DNA of 36,202 nt from a virus. Made by a program: the position numbers and the translations under genes. Location of the stretch: positions 1 to 36,202 of the IMG/VR virus record IMGVR_UViG_3300031703_000023. One strand, written 5' to 3'. The notes under the pieces were generated by a model. The model saw only the letters and a program-made list of their open reading frames with translations, was not told the origin of the DNA and did not search any database. Shown piece by piece: positions 1-7,295 of this stretch (position 1 is its first letter; each line of letters opens with the position of its first letter).

Positions 1-91
1 TAGATTTAGTCTATAATGAATAGTTTTTATATAGGTTATTCTTATACAGATATTATTTTAACTGTCTGATATTGTTATGTAGTATGTAGAA

Positions 92-175
92 ATAATTTAA
101 ACCACCATTTTAACCTCATTTAACCACCTAATAACCCCACCTAACTACCTGCAGGTCATACCTACCCATCTGTTT
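92..175 (+). repeat. C-rich imperfect direct repeats
   Basis: The top strand is almost free of G and carries several AACC/CACC-rich units of roughly 10-13 bases (TTTAAACCACCA, TTTTAACCTCA, TTTAACCACCTA, AATAACCCCACCTA). The opposite strand is correspondingly GG-rich. The run includes the 10-bp palindrome ACCTGCAGGT. Such strand-skewed repeats can occur at origins or protein-binding arrays, but nothing here proves either. Confidence 0.4.
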
Positions 176-421
176 GATACCGTAGCTTAGATACGCTTAT
201 AATCGTTTAATAGATTGTGTCTATAGTGTGTGTGTGGTGATATAGGTATAAGTGATAGTTAACGTAAATCTGCTATTCTGTATGTGTAGTACCTCAATTA
301 AATAAATTCAAACAAAAGTCAAATATCTTTTAACACAAAACACATAAACCAAATTTGAAAATATATTAAATAGTCGAATATGTTTTTATTATTATGTGAC
401 TTATTAGATTAGAAATATAAT

Positions 422-514
422 TTAACACCCTCCTGTAATATTTTAAAGATATTGTTTGCGAGACAATTGATAAAGCTAGTATGCTCGTTAGTGTGAATAT
501 CTACTGGGTGTTAA
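422..514. other. Nested inverted repeats, possible structured RNA
   Basis: Three helices can be stacked one inside another. TTAACACCC (422-430) pairs with GGGTGTTAA (506-514), AGATATT (447-453) with AATATCT (496-502), and GCGAG (458-462) with CTCGT (484-488). The left internal loop is 16 nt and the right one 3 nt. No reading frame explains the sequence. It could be a small RNA, a structured leader or a protein-binding site. I recognise no RNA family, and covariation would be needed to separate this from chance in AT-rich DNA. Confidence 0.35.
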
Positions 515-768
515 TAGGAAAATAAAAAAGGATAGATGCAATTACTAAAGAGACTTGATTGACCTGAGCCAATAACCGTGTTAGGATTAAAGTTTAGTAG
601 GTTAGAGAGAACTACAGCTCTTATTATGATAACTAAAAACATACTAAACTGTCCGCCTACTATAGACAAATAGTATTAGTATGTTAATAACTATAAGTAA
701 AATCTATTCTTTAAAGTGCTTTATTATTATTACTATAGCAAATATTGATAGTACTATTGTTATTCCAT

Positions 769-969
769 TCATAATTTATTTATTTCTTGTTTAATTTCTT
801 CTATATATTCCGAAACCTCTTTATCTTGTCCGTAAAAATGCTCAATAGCTTTATGCATTTCATTTACACATATTAATGCACATTTTTTAGCATCCTCTAT
901 ATAATTCCATCCTGTTGTTAAGACCTCATACCTTTCTACTAATTCTTCTGCTTTTTCTTTTGGCGTCAT
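769..969 (-). CDS. Small hypothetical protein, last gene of leftward operon
   Basis: The 66-residue product is charged and probably cytoplasmic. It starts MTPKEKAEELVERY and ends with the amphipathic helix VSEYIEEIKQEINKL. The middle AKKCALICVNEMHKAIEH also looks helical, so the protein is probably all-alpha. Proteins with this MTPKEKAEEL start are frequent as uncharacterised small genes in Bacteroidota phages, as far as I recall. I know no function. The ATG lies just downstream of the 58-residue gene at 972-1148, so it should be the last cistron of the leftward operon. No clear terminator follows. Confidence 0.7.
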   Translation of the reverse strand: MTPKEKAEELVERYEVLTTGWNYIEDAKKCALICVNEMHKAIEHFYGQDKEVSEYIEEIKQEINKL

Positions 970-971
970 AA

Positions 972-1148
972 TTAAAACATTTTAAATTGACTGCTATCTA
1001 ATTCCTCCCAAGCAACTATTTGCTTCTTAACTTGATTAATCTCTTGACTAATAGCTGTTCTTTCGAGCTTTAGATTATCCATCCTACTATTTAAGGTATC
1101 TATATTATAAGTCACCTCTCTTGCTGTATAAGTTTTACCTTCTTTCAT
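972..1148 (-). CDS. Small coiled-coil-like hypothetical protein
   Basis: The 58-residue reading frame starts MKEGKTYTAREVTYNID. It continues as one long predicted helix of Leu, Ile, Lys and Glu (RMDNLKLERTAISQEINQVK) and ends SSQFKMF. The heptad-like spacing suggests a coiled coil and perhaps dimerisation. The gene fills the gap between its neighbours almost exactly: its ATG is one base from the stop of the PP-loop gene, and its stop lies three bases before the next ATG. That tight packing is the main argument that it is real. The first 14 bases are identical to the start of the PP-loop gene. Function is unknown. Confidence 0.65.
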   Translation of the reverse strand: MKEGKTYTAREVTYNIDTLNSRMDNLKLERTAISQEINQVKKQIVAWEELDSSQFKMF

Positions 1149-1149
1149 T

Positions 1150-2016
1150 TTAAAATAATTTAGTTTGATTGTTTATCTCGTTTTCAGTAGGGTTTCTTTC
1201 ATCTAAATCCGTAACTCCACACGCTAATCCATTACAATCCATTAGAGGTTTTGGCTCTCTACCTTTCATCATAGAAATATCTTTCATTAACGGGTAGTCT
1301 TTATGTGGCTTTAAAAAAACTAAACCACCGCCTTTACTTTGGTCTTTACTCATTGTAACAGGTTCTCCCTTCATGTCTGTTAAATCATGTTCAACTTGAG
1401 CCATTTTATCAAAGTTTTCTGGAATATCCCTTTGCATCTTTTGCCAATAACCTATCCCTCCTTGCACACAACCTGTTTTTAAACAGTTATTGTTTAGAAA
1501 ACCTAATACATACGCTCTTGGCATTTTTAAACCTTCATTCATTAGTATTTGCACACAGTCTTTTTTATTATATCCATACATTAATAAAGGAAATACAGGT
1601 TTTGCGGTTTCTCTATAGTTGTTTACCATAGACTTAACCCTTCTGATTTCATCTCCATCGAATCCAAATGCTTGATGTTTGAAATTATTTTCCTTCTGCC
1701 ACTCTTTTCTTAATTCTCTTTTTAGTTCAGAAGAACAAACAGCACCACCAGCAACATTTAAAGACTTGTATTTAAACCACACATCTTGTATCTTATCATA
1801 CTTTTTATCTTTACCTATCCTTGTAATGGTTTCAATTTCTTTACCATACCACTCTTCACAATCTTTTTTAAATCTATAAGTATCATCATCTTCATTAAAA
1901 GTATCAATAAAGATTAACCTTACATTTTCTAAACCGTATAAATCAATACATAATTTACAAGTTACGGCAGAAGTAACTCCTCCTGACCACCAACCAATTA
2001 CCTTACCTTCTTTCAT
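1150..2016 (-). CDS. PAPS-reductase-like PP-loop protein
   Basis: This 288-residue protein belongs to the phosphoadenosine-phosphosulfate reductase/adenine nucleotide alpha-hydrolase superfamily. The PP-loop SGGVTSAV is at residues 11-18, after an N-terminal beta strand (KVIGWW). A second family motif, GGAVCSSELKR, lies around residues 90-100 and resembles the Cys-x-x-x-x-Lys region of PAPS reductases. Four more cysteines form two CX4C pairs (C178/C183 and C261/C266) and could bind zinc or an iron-sulfur cluster. In the family the PP-loop binds ATP or PAPS. Members reduce PAPS or, like DndC, help insert sulfur into DNA, and others modify tRNA. No dndB, dndD or dndE partner is visible, so the substrate here is unknown. 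It is the central gene of the leftward, probably early, operon. Confidence 0.8.
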   Translation of the reverse strand: MKEGKVIGWWSGGVTSAVTCKLCIDLYGLENVRLIFIDTFNEDDDTYRFKKDCEEWYGKEIETITRIGKDKKYDKIQDVWFKYKSLNVAGGAVCSSELKRELRKEWQKENNFKHQAFGFDGDEIRRVKSMVNNYRETAKPVFPLLMYGYNKKDCVQILMNEGLKMPRAYVLGFLNNNCLKTGCVQGGIGYWQKMQRDIPENFDKMAQVEHDLTDMKGEPVTMSKDQSKGGGLVFLKPHKDYPLMKDISMMKGREPKPLMDCNGLACGVTDLDERNPTENEINNQTKLF

Positions 2017-2122
2017 CTTCTTCTATTTTATCTATTCGTTGTTGTGCTTTCTGAACTGCAAAATTAGCAAACGACTCCTTGTTACTAATAATAAACATTG
2101 CTTCCTTTAATGTTAAACACAT
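2003..2122 (-). CDS. Very small hypothetical protein
   Basis: The 39-residue frame starts MCLTLKEAMFIISNKESFA, continues as a charged helix (VQKAQQRIDKIEEDERR) and ends. It overlaps the first 14 bases of the PP-loop gene and starts one base from the stop of the 122-residue gene upstream, so it fits the gapless packing of the operon. The overlap suggests translational coupling to the PP-loop gene. I do not recognise a family. The short length leaves some doubt, but the spacing favours a real gene. Confidence 0.5.
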   Translation of the reverse strand: MCLTLKEAMFIISNKESFANFAVQKAQQRIDKIEEDERR

Positions 2123-2123
2123 A

Positions 2124-2492
2124 TTAATCTATTTTTAAAAATTCAGATTCAGCATAAGTCATAAACCACTCTTTATTGTTCTCATACTTATCTACAATAG
2201 CTTCTAGTATAACAACCTCCTCTATGGTCTTTAGCTTGGCTATCCTGTTTATAAGACTATCTACCTTATTTAATATATTAGTTGTCATCATAGGGTCAGA
2301 TTCGTAAACAACATCAAAAGACTCCCTTACAATAGGTTCTAATATTTTAATCATCCTGTTGCCTTGATTCTTTAGGTCCTGCTTATACCTATTTGTAGTA
2401 ACCAAACACTCGTTGGCTTCTAATAGTAATTGCGATAATAGTATCGACTTTAAAAACATAATCTGTTCGTTTGTAATCTCTTGTTTGCTCAT
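2124..2492 (-). CDS. Hypothetical helical protein
   Basis: This 122-residue protein is likely all-helical and cytoplasmic, with no signal peptide or membrane segment. It contains MFLKSILLSQLLLEANE near residue 12, NRMIKILEPIVRESFD in the middle, and an acidic helix IEEVVILEAIVDKYE near the C-terminus. I recall similar small proteins in early regions of flavobacterial phages, always without a known function. It lies second in the leftward operon, five bases from its upstream neighbour. Its early position would fit host takeover or regulation, which is a guess. Confidence 0.7.
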   Translation of the reverse strand: MSKQEITNEQIMFLKSILLSQLLLEANECLVTTNRYKQDLKNQGNRMIKILEPIVRESFDVVYESDPMMTTNILNKVDSLINRIAKLKTIEEVVILEAIVDKYENNKEWFMTYAESEFLKID

Positions 2493-2497
2493 TTTAT

Positions 2498-2740
2498 TTA
2501 TTGTTTAATTAATACTTGTTCTATATTTGTAAATCTCACTCTTAATTCATTTCTCATAAACACTCTCTTTAAACCATCTTCTCTTTTTAAAGTATCTTGA
2601 GACTTAATACACTTATCTAAGTAAGATTGCTCTTTAAGACCGTGTGTGGTCAACGTAGATACCACAGTATAAACTTTATCTGTATCTAAACATCTAAAAC
2701 TACCGTATTTTATACTATTATTATTATTTAATATATTCAT
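2498..2740 (-). CDS. Small hypothetical protein, first gene of leftward operon
   Basis: I choose the ATG at 2740, giving 80 residues that begin MNILNNNNSIKYGSFRCLD. A longer frame opens with TTG at 2776, but that TTG is the -33 element of the promoter at 2747-2776, so the extra 12 residues cannot be in the transcript. The start lies only a few bases past the -7 box. The message would therefore be leaderless or have a very short leader. The product has a likely beta strand (DKVYTVVSTL) followed by a basic region ending in VRFTNIEQVLIKQ. No family is recognised. Confidence 0.65.
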   Translation of the reverse strand: MNILNNNNSIKYGSFRCLDTDKVYTVVSTLTTHGLKEQSYLDKCIKSQDTLKREDGLKRVFMRNELRVRFTNIEQVLIKQ

Positions 2741-2746
2741 ATAAGG

Positions 2747-2776
2747 CAAATATAAAACTAATATTTGGATACGCAA
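2747..2776 (-). promoter_or_regulatory. Bacteroidota-type promoter of the leftward operon
   Basis: Read on the minus strand, TTG (2776-2774) is followed by exactly 19 bases and then TATATTTG (2754-2747). This matches the Bacteroidota sigma-ABfr/SigA consensus TTG-N19-TAnnTTTG. It points at the ATG at 2740, so it should drive all genes from 2740 down to 769. The perfect spacing makes this one of the best regulatory calls in the window. Confidence 0.75.
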
Positions 2777-2803
2777 CTATAATTAACACAAAATATAAAA
2801 AAA

Positions 2804-2820
2804 TAGTTATCTCAGTATAA
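2804..2820 (+). promoter_or_regulatory. Recurrent AGTTAnC...ARTAT motif before the tail operon
   Basis: TAGTTATCTCAGTATAA lies 12 bases before the ATG at 2833. Related 17-base sequences occur before the genes at 11804, 12572 and 17520, and across the starts at 14717 and 34261. There is no TAnnTTTG box here. I read it as a candidate late promoter core in the divergent intergenic region, with low to moderate certainty. Confidence 0.4.
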
Positions 2821-2832
2821 GATATTTTATTT

Positions 2833-3543
2833 ATGACGCACGAATTTGAGATTAATATACCAGAAACACTAAGAGATATAACAATTTCTCAATGGCAGAA
2901 GTATATTAAAATTTATGAGAAAAATAAAGAAGCTGAAAATACAGAGTTCTTAGAGAAGAAGATGTTGGAGATTTTTTGCGGTGTAAAACTTAGTGATATA
3001 GATAGTATAGGTTTAAGTGTCTTTGACAATACGGTAATGCACTTATCTAACTTACTAAACTCAAAAATAGACCTAGTTAGGACTTTCGATATGAAAGGAA
3101 CTGATGGAGCTGTAGTGCATTTTGGTATGATACCTAACTTGGATAAAATGAGTTATGGTGAGTTTATAGATTTAGAAAAGTACATAGTTGATGACGAGAA
3201 CTTCCATAGAGCTATGGCGGTTATGTATAGACCAATTAAGCACCACAATAAAGATAAGTATCTAATACATGACTATCAAGGAACAGAGTTCTTAGCAGAG
3301 GTTATGAAAGACACTCCATTAGACGTTGCATTAGGTGTGCGGGTTTTTTTTTATCGTTTAGCGACAAAATTAGGGAACTATACGATGGTCTCTACACTAC
3401 AAGAGCTTCAGCAGATACAGGAGGGTCGGGAGGACAAGCATTCTCTAGAAAGTGGGGAACTTATCAAGCAATATATACTCTCGCTGGAGAAGATGTCAGG
3501 AGAATTGGAGAAGTTACAGAAATCCCAGTACATCAATGTTTAA
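2833..3543 (+). CDS. Tail assembly chaperone, unshifted G form
   Basis: The 236-residue protein starts MTHEFEINIPETLRDITISQWQ. This resembles the N-termini of Bacteroidota phage tail assembly chaperones as I recall them. It holds a conserved-looking core (MIPNLDKMSYGEFIDLEKYI near 99-118) and MYRPIKHHNKDKYLIHDY. The frame crosses a run of nine T at 3344-3352 and then continues for about 60 residues, ending SLEKMSGELEKLQKSQYINV. In siphoviruses the unshifted chaperone acts with a frameshifted version to coat the tape measure protein during tail assembly. It is the first gene of the rightward structural block. The C-terminal part after the T run overlaps a second open frame, described in the next entry. 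Confidence 0.7.
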   Translation: MTHEFEINIPETLRDITISQWQKYIKIYEKNKEAENTEFLEKKMLEIFCGVKLSDIDSIGLSVFDNTVMHLSNLLNSKIDLVRTFDMKGTDGAVVHFGMIPNLDKMSYGEFIDLEKYIVDDENFHRAMAVMYRPIKHHNKDKYLIHDYQGTEFLAEVMKDTPLDVALGVRVFFYRLATKLGNYTMVSTLQELQQIQEGREDKHSLESGELIKQYILSLEKMSGELEKLQKSQYINV

Positions 3544-3611
3544 TGTATCTAGAATTTGTTAAAGAGAAATTGGATTTAGAAAATAAAATGATTAAAGCAC
3601 AATCAAGATGA
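2833..3611 (+). CDS. Tail assembly chaperone GT form by -1 frameshift
   Basis: A -1 slip on the T run (slippery T TTT TTT at 3345-3351) joins bases 2833-3351 to 3351-3611 and gives about 259 residues. The -1 frame is open from well before 3300 to a TGA at 3609-3611, which overlaps the ATG of the next gene as ATGA. Its product contains KWGTYQAIYTLAGEDVRRIG and EVTEIPVHQCLMYLEFVKEK. As I recall, this pattern is typical of the T domain in Bacteroidota phage chaperones. Known G/GT chaperones use the same mechanism. The slippery site, long open frame, protein-like composition and ATGA junction together make the frameshift likely, though it has not been shown experimentally. Confidence 0.7.
3344..3352 (+). 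other. T9 slippery sequence for -1 frameshifting
   Basis: Nine consecutive T follow GGG inside the chaperone gene. In the zero frame they are read GTT TTT TTT TAT, so both tRNAs can re-pair after a one-base backward slip. The run lies about 190 bases before the zero-frame stop, the usual arrangement for G/GT genes. I see no strong downstream stem or pseudoknot by eye. A heptamer of T can act alone, and polymerase slippage is an alternative. Confidence 0.65.
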
Positions 3612-5605
3612 CACACGTTTACAACATATTAGACACATTAAAAGACGAATTACTTGCTAGTCCGTCTGTAAATACCGTAACATACGGAGATATAGCTGAC
3701 GTAGACCTAGATAAGACTACTATATTCCCATTATCACACCTTTTTATGGATAATGTTGTTTATAAGGAAAGAACAGTCTTGTTTAATGTAAAATTGCTTT
3801 GTGCTGATATTATTGACTACAATAATGAAAATTCAGATTTTGACTTGTTTTACGGTAATGATAACTTACATGACGTCTTAAACACTCAATTTGAGGTAAT
3901 AAATTCTCTTGTATTGAAGTTAATGAGAGGAGATTTGTTTGAATCAAAGTACCAATTAACTACCCATCCATCAGCACAGCCATTTAAAGAGCGTTTTAGC
4001 AACCAATTAGCAGGTTGGAGTGTAGATTTAGAAATAGAGATTCCAAAGTCAGTAGCACTACCTAATTGCTCTAAAACTGAAACAGAAACTTCAGGTGAAG
4101 TAATGTCTGATAATTATAGCAACAATGTATCACCTACATTAATATACAACAACTCTTCAGTAAAAACAATACAACTAGATACACTTTTCTTCTATCAAAT
4201 GAGGGCTTGGGATAGTGCAACTTCATTTTCAATAGATGGATTAATAGATGGATTGAGCGTTACAAGCTCAGGTGTTATTAGTGGTGTAGTTACAGGTGTA
4301 GCAAGGACAGAAACAATGACCTTAAACGCTACCAATGAATACGGAACAGACTCTGTTGTAGCTACCTTTGATATTACTGTTGAAGGAATAGTAAACGACC
4401 CTTTAGATGGAGATGCTTTTAATAGCTACACAGGAGACCCTTCTAGCCCAAACTCAGACAATGCAGGTAGCGGTGGTGAGGTTTTTACAGGAGACCAAAC
4501 GCCATTAATTTCTTTTGAAGAAGGAAAGAGATATTTTGTTAGAATAGGTGTTCCTTATTTGATGCAATTAAGCAAGGCTTATAACGGAGGCAGTACTCCT
4601 CCTAGAATAACAATAGAGGCAGATAGTGTTATGGAAAATGTTAGTTTTTTTCCTGAGATAAGTCGCTTCTACGGGCTACCTACAGGAGTTCCAAGAACCG
4701 AATCTGTAACAATAACAGCAACAAACTCTTTAGGAATAGATAGTCATGTATTTGACTTTGAATTAATAGACGATATAGGTATTGATACAATGTTAGCTCC
4801 ATATAATCTAGTAGCTACAGGTATAACATCTAGTTCTTTTTATCTTAAATGGAATGAAAGAGAGTATAGCGGTACAGGAGCAGGAGCAGAACTATACAAA
4901 GACGGAGTATTATACAGGTCAGGAACTGATAGTGGCTACATAATACAAAGTCAATCATTAATACACGATTGGAAAATTAGGTTAATTGACTCTTTAGGTA
5001 ATTTCTCACCTTTTTCTGAAACGATAACAGTTAAGGTCTTAGGAGGAGGACCTAAAGCTGAATTAATTTATGACGAGAATAAAAAGAACTACATTCAATT
5101 AAATACTTCTTTTAGTTACCAATTAGTCACAACTATACCTGCGACTTATTACACATCTATCAACCTAACAAACGGATTATCTGTAGATAACGCTACGGGT
5201 ATAATTTCAGGTGTAATATCAAATCTTACGATAGGTTCTACGGAAGTAATTACTATTTACGCAGGAAACGATGAGGGTCAGTCTGAACCTGTTGATATAT
5301 CATTTATAGTAACAGATATAGACGCTAGTATTTTAACTGAACCAATAAATCTATCTGAATCGAATAATAGTTCTGGAGTATTCACTTTGTCTTGGGATTT
5401 ACCTATTTATTCAGGTGATTATTCATCTGTTGAAATATACAAAAATGAAGTATTAGATAGAAGCGTGTTTGAGTCTAATGGTTTGATTGAGTCTTCTTAT
5501 CAATTTCAGGGATTATCTGGTACAAATACTTTTAAAGTAAGGTCTAAGGATGCTTTGGGTAATTACTCAGGATTTTCTTCAACAATAACAGTTATTATGG
5601 TGTAA
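3608..5605 (+). CDS. Tail-terminator-like protein with Ig and FN3 domains
   Basis: The first ~153 residues (VYNILDTLKDELLASPSVNT, TIFPLSHLFMDN, NDNLHDVLNTQFEV, LAGWSVDLEIEIP) resemble the small tail-terminator or tail-completion proteins of Bacteroidota phages. Those are normally about 150 residues. Here another ~500 residues follow: three putative Ig (He_PIG-type) modules near 173-258, 296-386 and 481-569, with signatures such as GLSVTSSGVISGVVTG, and two FN3-like modules near 396-477 and 575-663. Ig and FN3 domains on phage virions often bind surface sugars. The start overlaps the stop of the frameshifted chaperone (ATGA), implying coupled translation. The fusion would place adhesive domains at the head-tail joint or along the tail, which is inference. 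Confidence 0.65.
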   Translation: MTHVYNILDTLKDELLASPSVNTVTYGDIADVDLDKTTIFPLSHLFMDNVVYKERTVLFNVKLLCADIIDYNNENSDFDLFYGNDNLHDVLNTQFEVINSLVLKLMRGDLFESKYQLTTHPSAQPFKERFSNQLAGWSVDLEIEIPKSVALPNCSKTETETSGEVMSDNYSNNVSPTLIYNNSSVKTIQLDTLFFYQMRAWDSATSFSIDGLIDGLSVTSSGVISGVVTGVARTETMTLNATNEYGTDSVVATFDITVEGIVNDPLDGDAFNSYTGDPSSPNSDNAGSGGEVFTGDQTPLISFEEGKRYFVRIGVPYLMQLSKAYNGGSTPPRITIEADSVMENVSFFPEISRFYGLPTGVPRTESVTITATNSLGIDSHVFDFELIDDIGIDTMLAPYNLVATGITSSSFYLKWNEREYSGTGAGAELYKDGVLYRSGTDSGYIIQSQSLIHDWKIRLIDSLGNFSPFSETITVKVLGGGPKAELIYDENKKNYIQLNTSFSYQLVTTIPATYYTSINLTNGLSVDNATGIISGVISNLTIGSTEVITIYAGNDEGQSEPVDISFIVTDIDASILTEPINLSESNNSSGVFTLSWDLPIYSGDYSSVEIYKNEVLDRSVFESNGLIESSYQFQGLSGTNTFKVRSKDALGNYSGFSSTITVIMV

Positions 5606-5606
5606 T

Positions 5607-6149
5607 ATGAAAACAACCAACCTTAATAAAGCGTTAGCTGATTTAGTAAAAAAGTTTACAGAAAAGCTAGAAGCTCAAGCAAAGATAGATAGAACCAATG
5701 CAACAGGTAAATTTGCTAAATCATTTAAAGGCGAGGTTACTAAGGAGGGGTTTGAAATATATTCTGACGCTAAGTATGCAGGTTCTGTAAATAGTGGTGC
5801 AGGAGCAGCTAGGTCTAGCAGAGAAGGGTATGATAAAAAGAGAAGATTAGAAGAATGGGCTTTAGCTAAAGGTATTAGACCTCTAACTAAAACAAAGAAT
5901 GGCTATAAGTTTAGAAAAATGAATACAGATAGTAATAGTGCTTTTAAGTCTATGATATTTGCTATATCTAAATCTATAGCTAAAAAAGGTACAATAAAAA
6001 GATATCAGTATAAAGGTAGTGAAATATTTGACAGGGTGTTTGAATCCATGCGTAAAAAAGTGGGTTTAGATATAAAAGACGGATTTAGCGCTGACCTTAG
6101 AGATGAGCTTATAAAAATAGTAAAAATAAATGGTAATTTAAAGAAATAA
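5607..6149 (+). CDS. HK97 gp10-like head-tail connector or tail completion protein
   Basis: The 180-residue protein starts with a helix (LNKALADLVKKFTEKLEAQAK). It continues with TNATGKFAKSF and YAGSVNSGAGAARSSREG, features seen in HK97 gp10-type neck proteins, where a glycine-rich loop follows the first strand. It is rich in Lys and has no membrane segment. It starts one base after the stop of the preceding gene. In known phages this class helps close or connect the tail end to the head. Assignment rests on sequence pattern, size and position beside the tail-terminator-like gene, so it is moderate. Confidence 0.5.
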   Translation: MKTTNLNKALADLVKKFTEKLEAQAKIDRTNATGKFAKSFKGEVTKEGFEIYSDAKYAGSVNSGAGAARSSREGYDKKRRLEEWALAKGIRPLTKTKNGYKFRKMNTDSNSAFKSMIFAISKSIAKKGTIKRYQYKGSEIFDRVFESMRKKVGLDIKDGFSADLRDELIKIVKINGNLKK

Positions 6150-6152
6150 ACA

Positions 6153-7295
6153 ATGGCAATCAATACAAGAAGTCCATATTACGTAAGTACTTCAATAGCA
6201 AATACATATTATACTACTTTAGATATTTATATTTGGGAGGGTTCTGTTATTTCAACAACAACACCAAAATACAGTTTAAAGAAATACGTAATAAGCGGAA
6301 ATACTGAAGTGAGTTATGAGGTTTCAGAACTTGTAAGAGATTATATAGATACAACATTTGATGGGAATTATAACGGACAATCAGTTTGGTTTAAGTCTAT
6401 TACAAAGGTTTATAATTCTTCGGATGTATTATTAAACACTATTAATACGGGTACAGTATCCGCATTTGATAGTTATTCTTATTTTGAGGAAAATGAATCT
6501 TTTGGATTATCGAACAAATCTTTATTAATAAGCAATAGAGAAATATTTGTTTTAGCAGACAATGTTTTTAGAATACCAATACACACAAGTAAAAACCCTA
6601 CGGTAATATTTTTAAAAGACGGACAAGTAGTATCATCGCAAACACTATCAAGTACTACCGAAAGTTCTACACAAGTAAAATACATTTCTATTGATGGTGT
6701 TACAGGTAATTATGATTCTTTTAAAAGCAGGGTTTTAGAAGACAATGGAACTTTTGAAGATAGTAAATGTTTACAAGACTTTTTAGATGAATTTGAAATT
6801 GGCGAAGTAGATACAATAAGGGTATCAGATTCAAATGGCACTGAAACTATAAAGGTTATCACATTAGATGAATGTAAATACGAACCAAAGAAAGTAACCT
6901 TTGTAAATAAATTTGGTGTATTACAAGATATGTTCTTCTTTAAAAAATCAGTTGAAAAGATGACCGTTAAAAAGGAATCTTACAAGGCTAACATAAGAAA
7001 TCAATCTAACCAATACAGTATAAGTAGCCACGTTAATAGAGAATTTAATGTTGTAGGTAATGAAAGTATTTCTTTAAGTAGTGGTTATTTAAGTGAAGAA
7101 TATAACGAGGTTTTTAAACAACTATTGTTATCAGAAAAAGTGTGGATTACAAATGTAAGTGATTTAGATGTAAAGGTTTTACCTATAAACGTAACTACTA
7201 GCGACATAACATACAAGACTTCTCTAAACGACAAATTAGTAGAATACACAATAGAATTTGAAAATTCATTTGACACTATAAAAAACATTAGATAA
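6153..7295 (+). CDS. Conserved phage tail protein, baseplate or distal tail candidate
   Basis: The 380-residue product is rich in Ser, Thr, Val and Tyr and probably mostly beta. It starts MAINTRSPYYVSTSIANTYY and contains EPKKVTFVNKFGVLQDMFFF near 240-260, followed by KKESYKANIRNQ. As I recall, the VNKFG.LQDMFFFKKS block is shared by uncharacterised structural proteins of Bacteroidota phages. There is no signal peptide or transmembrane segment. It lies three bases after the gp10-like gene and is immediately followed by the 798-residue tail protein. A role at the tail tip or baseplate is inferred from this position. Confidence 0.5.
   Translation: MAINTRSPYYVSTSIANTYYTTLDIYIWEGSVISTTTPKYSLKKYVISGNTEVSYEVSELVRDYIDTTFDGNYNGQSVWFKSITKVYNSSDVLLNTINTGTVSAFDSYSYFEENESFGLSNKSLLISNREIFVLADNVFRIPIHTSKNPTVIFLKDGQVVSSQTLSSTTESSTQVKYISIDGVTGNYDSFKSRVLEDNGTFEDSKCLQDFLDEFEIGEVDTIRVSDSNGTETIKVITLDECKYEPKKVTFVNKFGVLQDMFFFKKSVEKMTVKKESYKANIRNQSNQYSISSHVNREFNVVGNESISLSSGYLSEEYNEVFKQLLLSEKVWITNVSDLDVKVLPINVTTSDITYKTSLNDKLVEYTIEFENSFDTIKNIR

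Larger units (their letters stand above)
1..768. other. Left non-coding region with many inverted repeats
   Basis: I see no credible gene on either strand. It holds a C-rich stretch with imperfect direct repeats (92-175), a palindrome ACCTGCAGGT (147-156), a nested inverted-repeat structure (422-514), a second set of inverted repeats (591-661), and a palindrome ATAGTACTAT near 747-756. No exact TAnnTTTG box was found. If the genome is circular, this region joins the tandem repeats at the right end. Together they would form the largest non-coding interval, a natural place for a replication origin or packaging site. That role is inference only. Confidence 0.6.

Noticed and set aside
1-768. A tRNA, rRNA or integrase attachment site in the left region
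   Set aside because: No TψC-arm-like GTTCRANTC, no cloverleaf and no integrase anywhere in the window.
2740-2776. The 12-residue N-terminal extension of the first leftward gene
   Set aside because: It consists of the promoter itself, with the TTG start as the -33 element.
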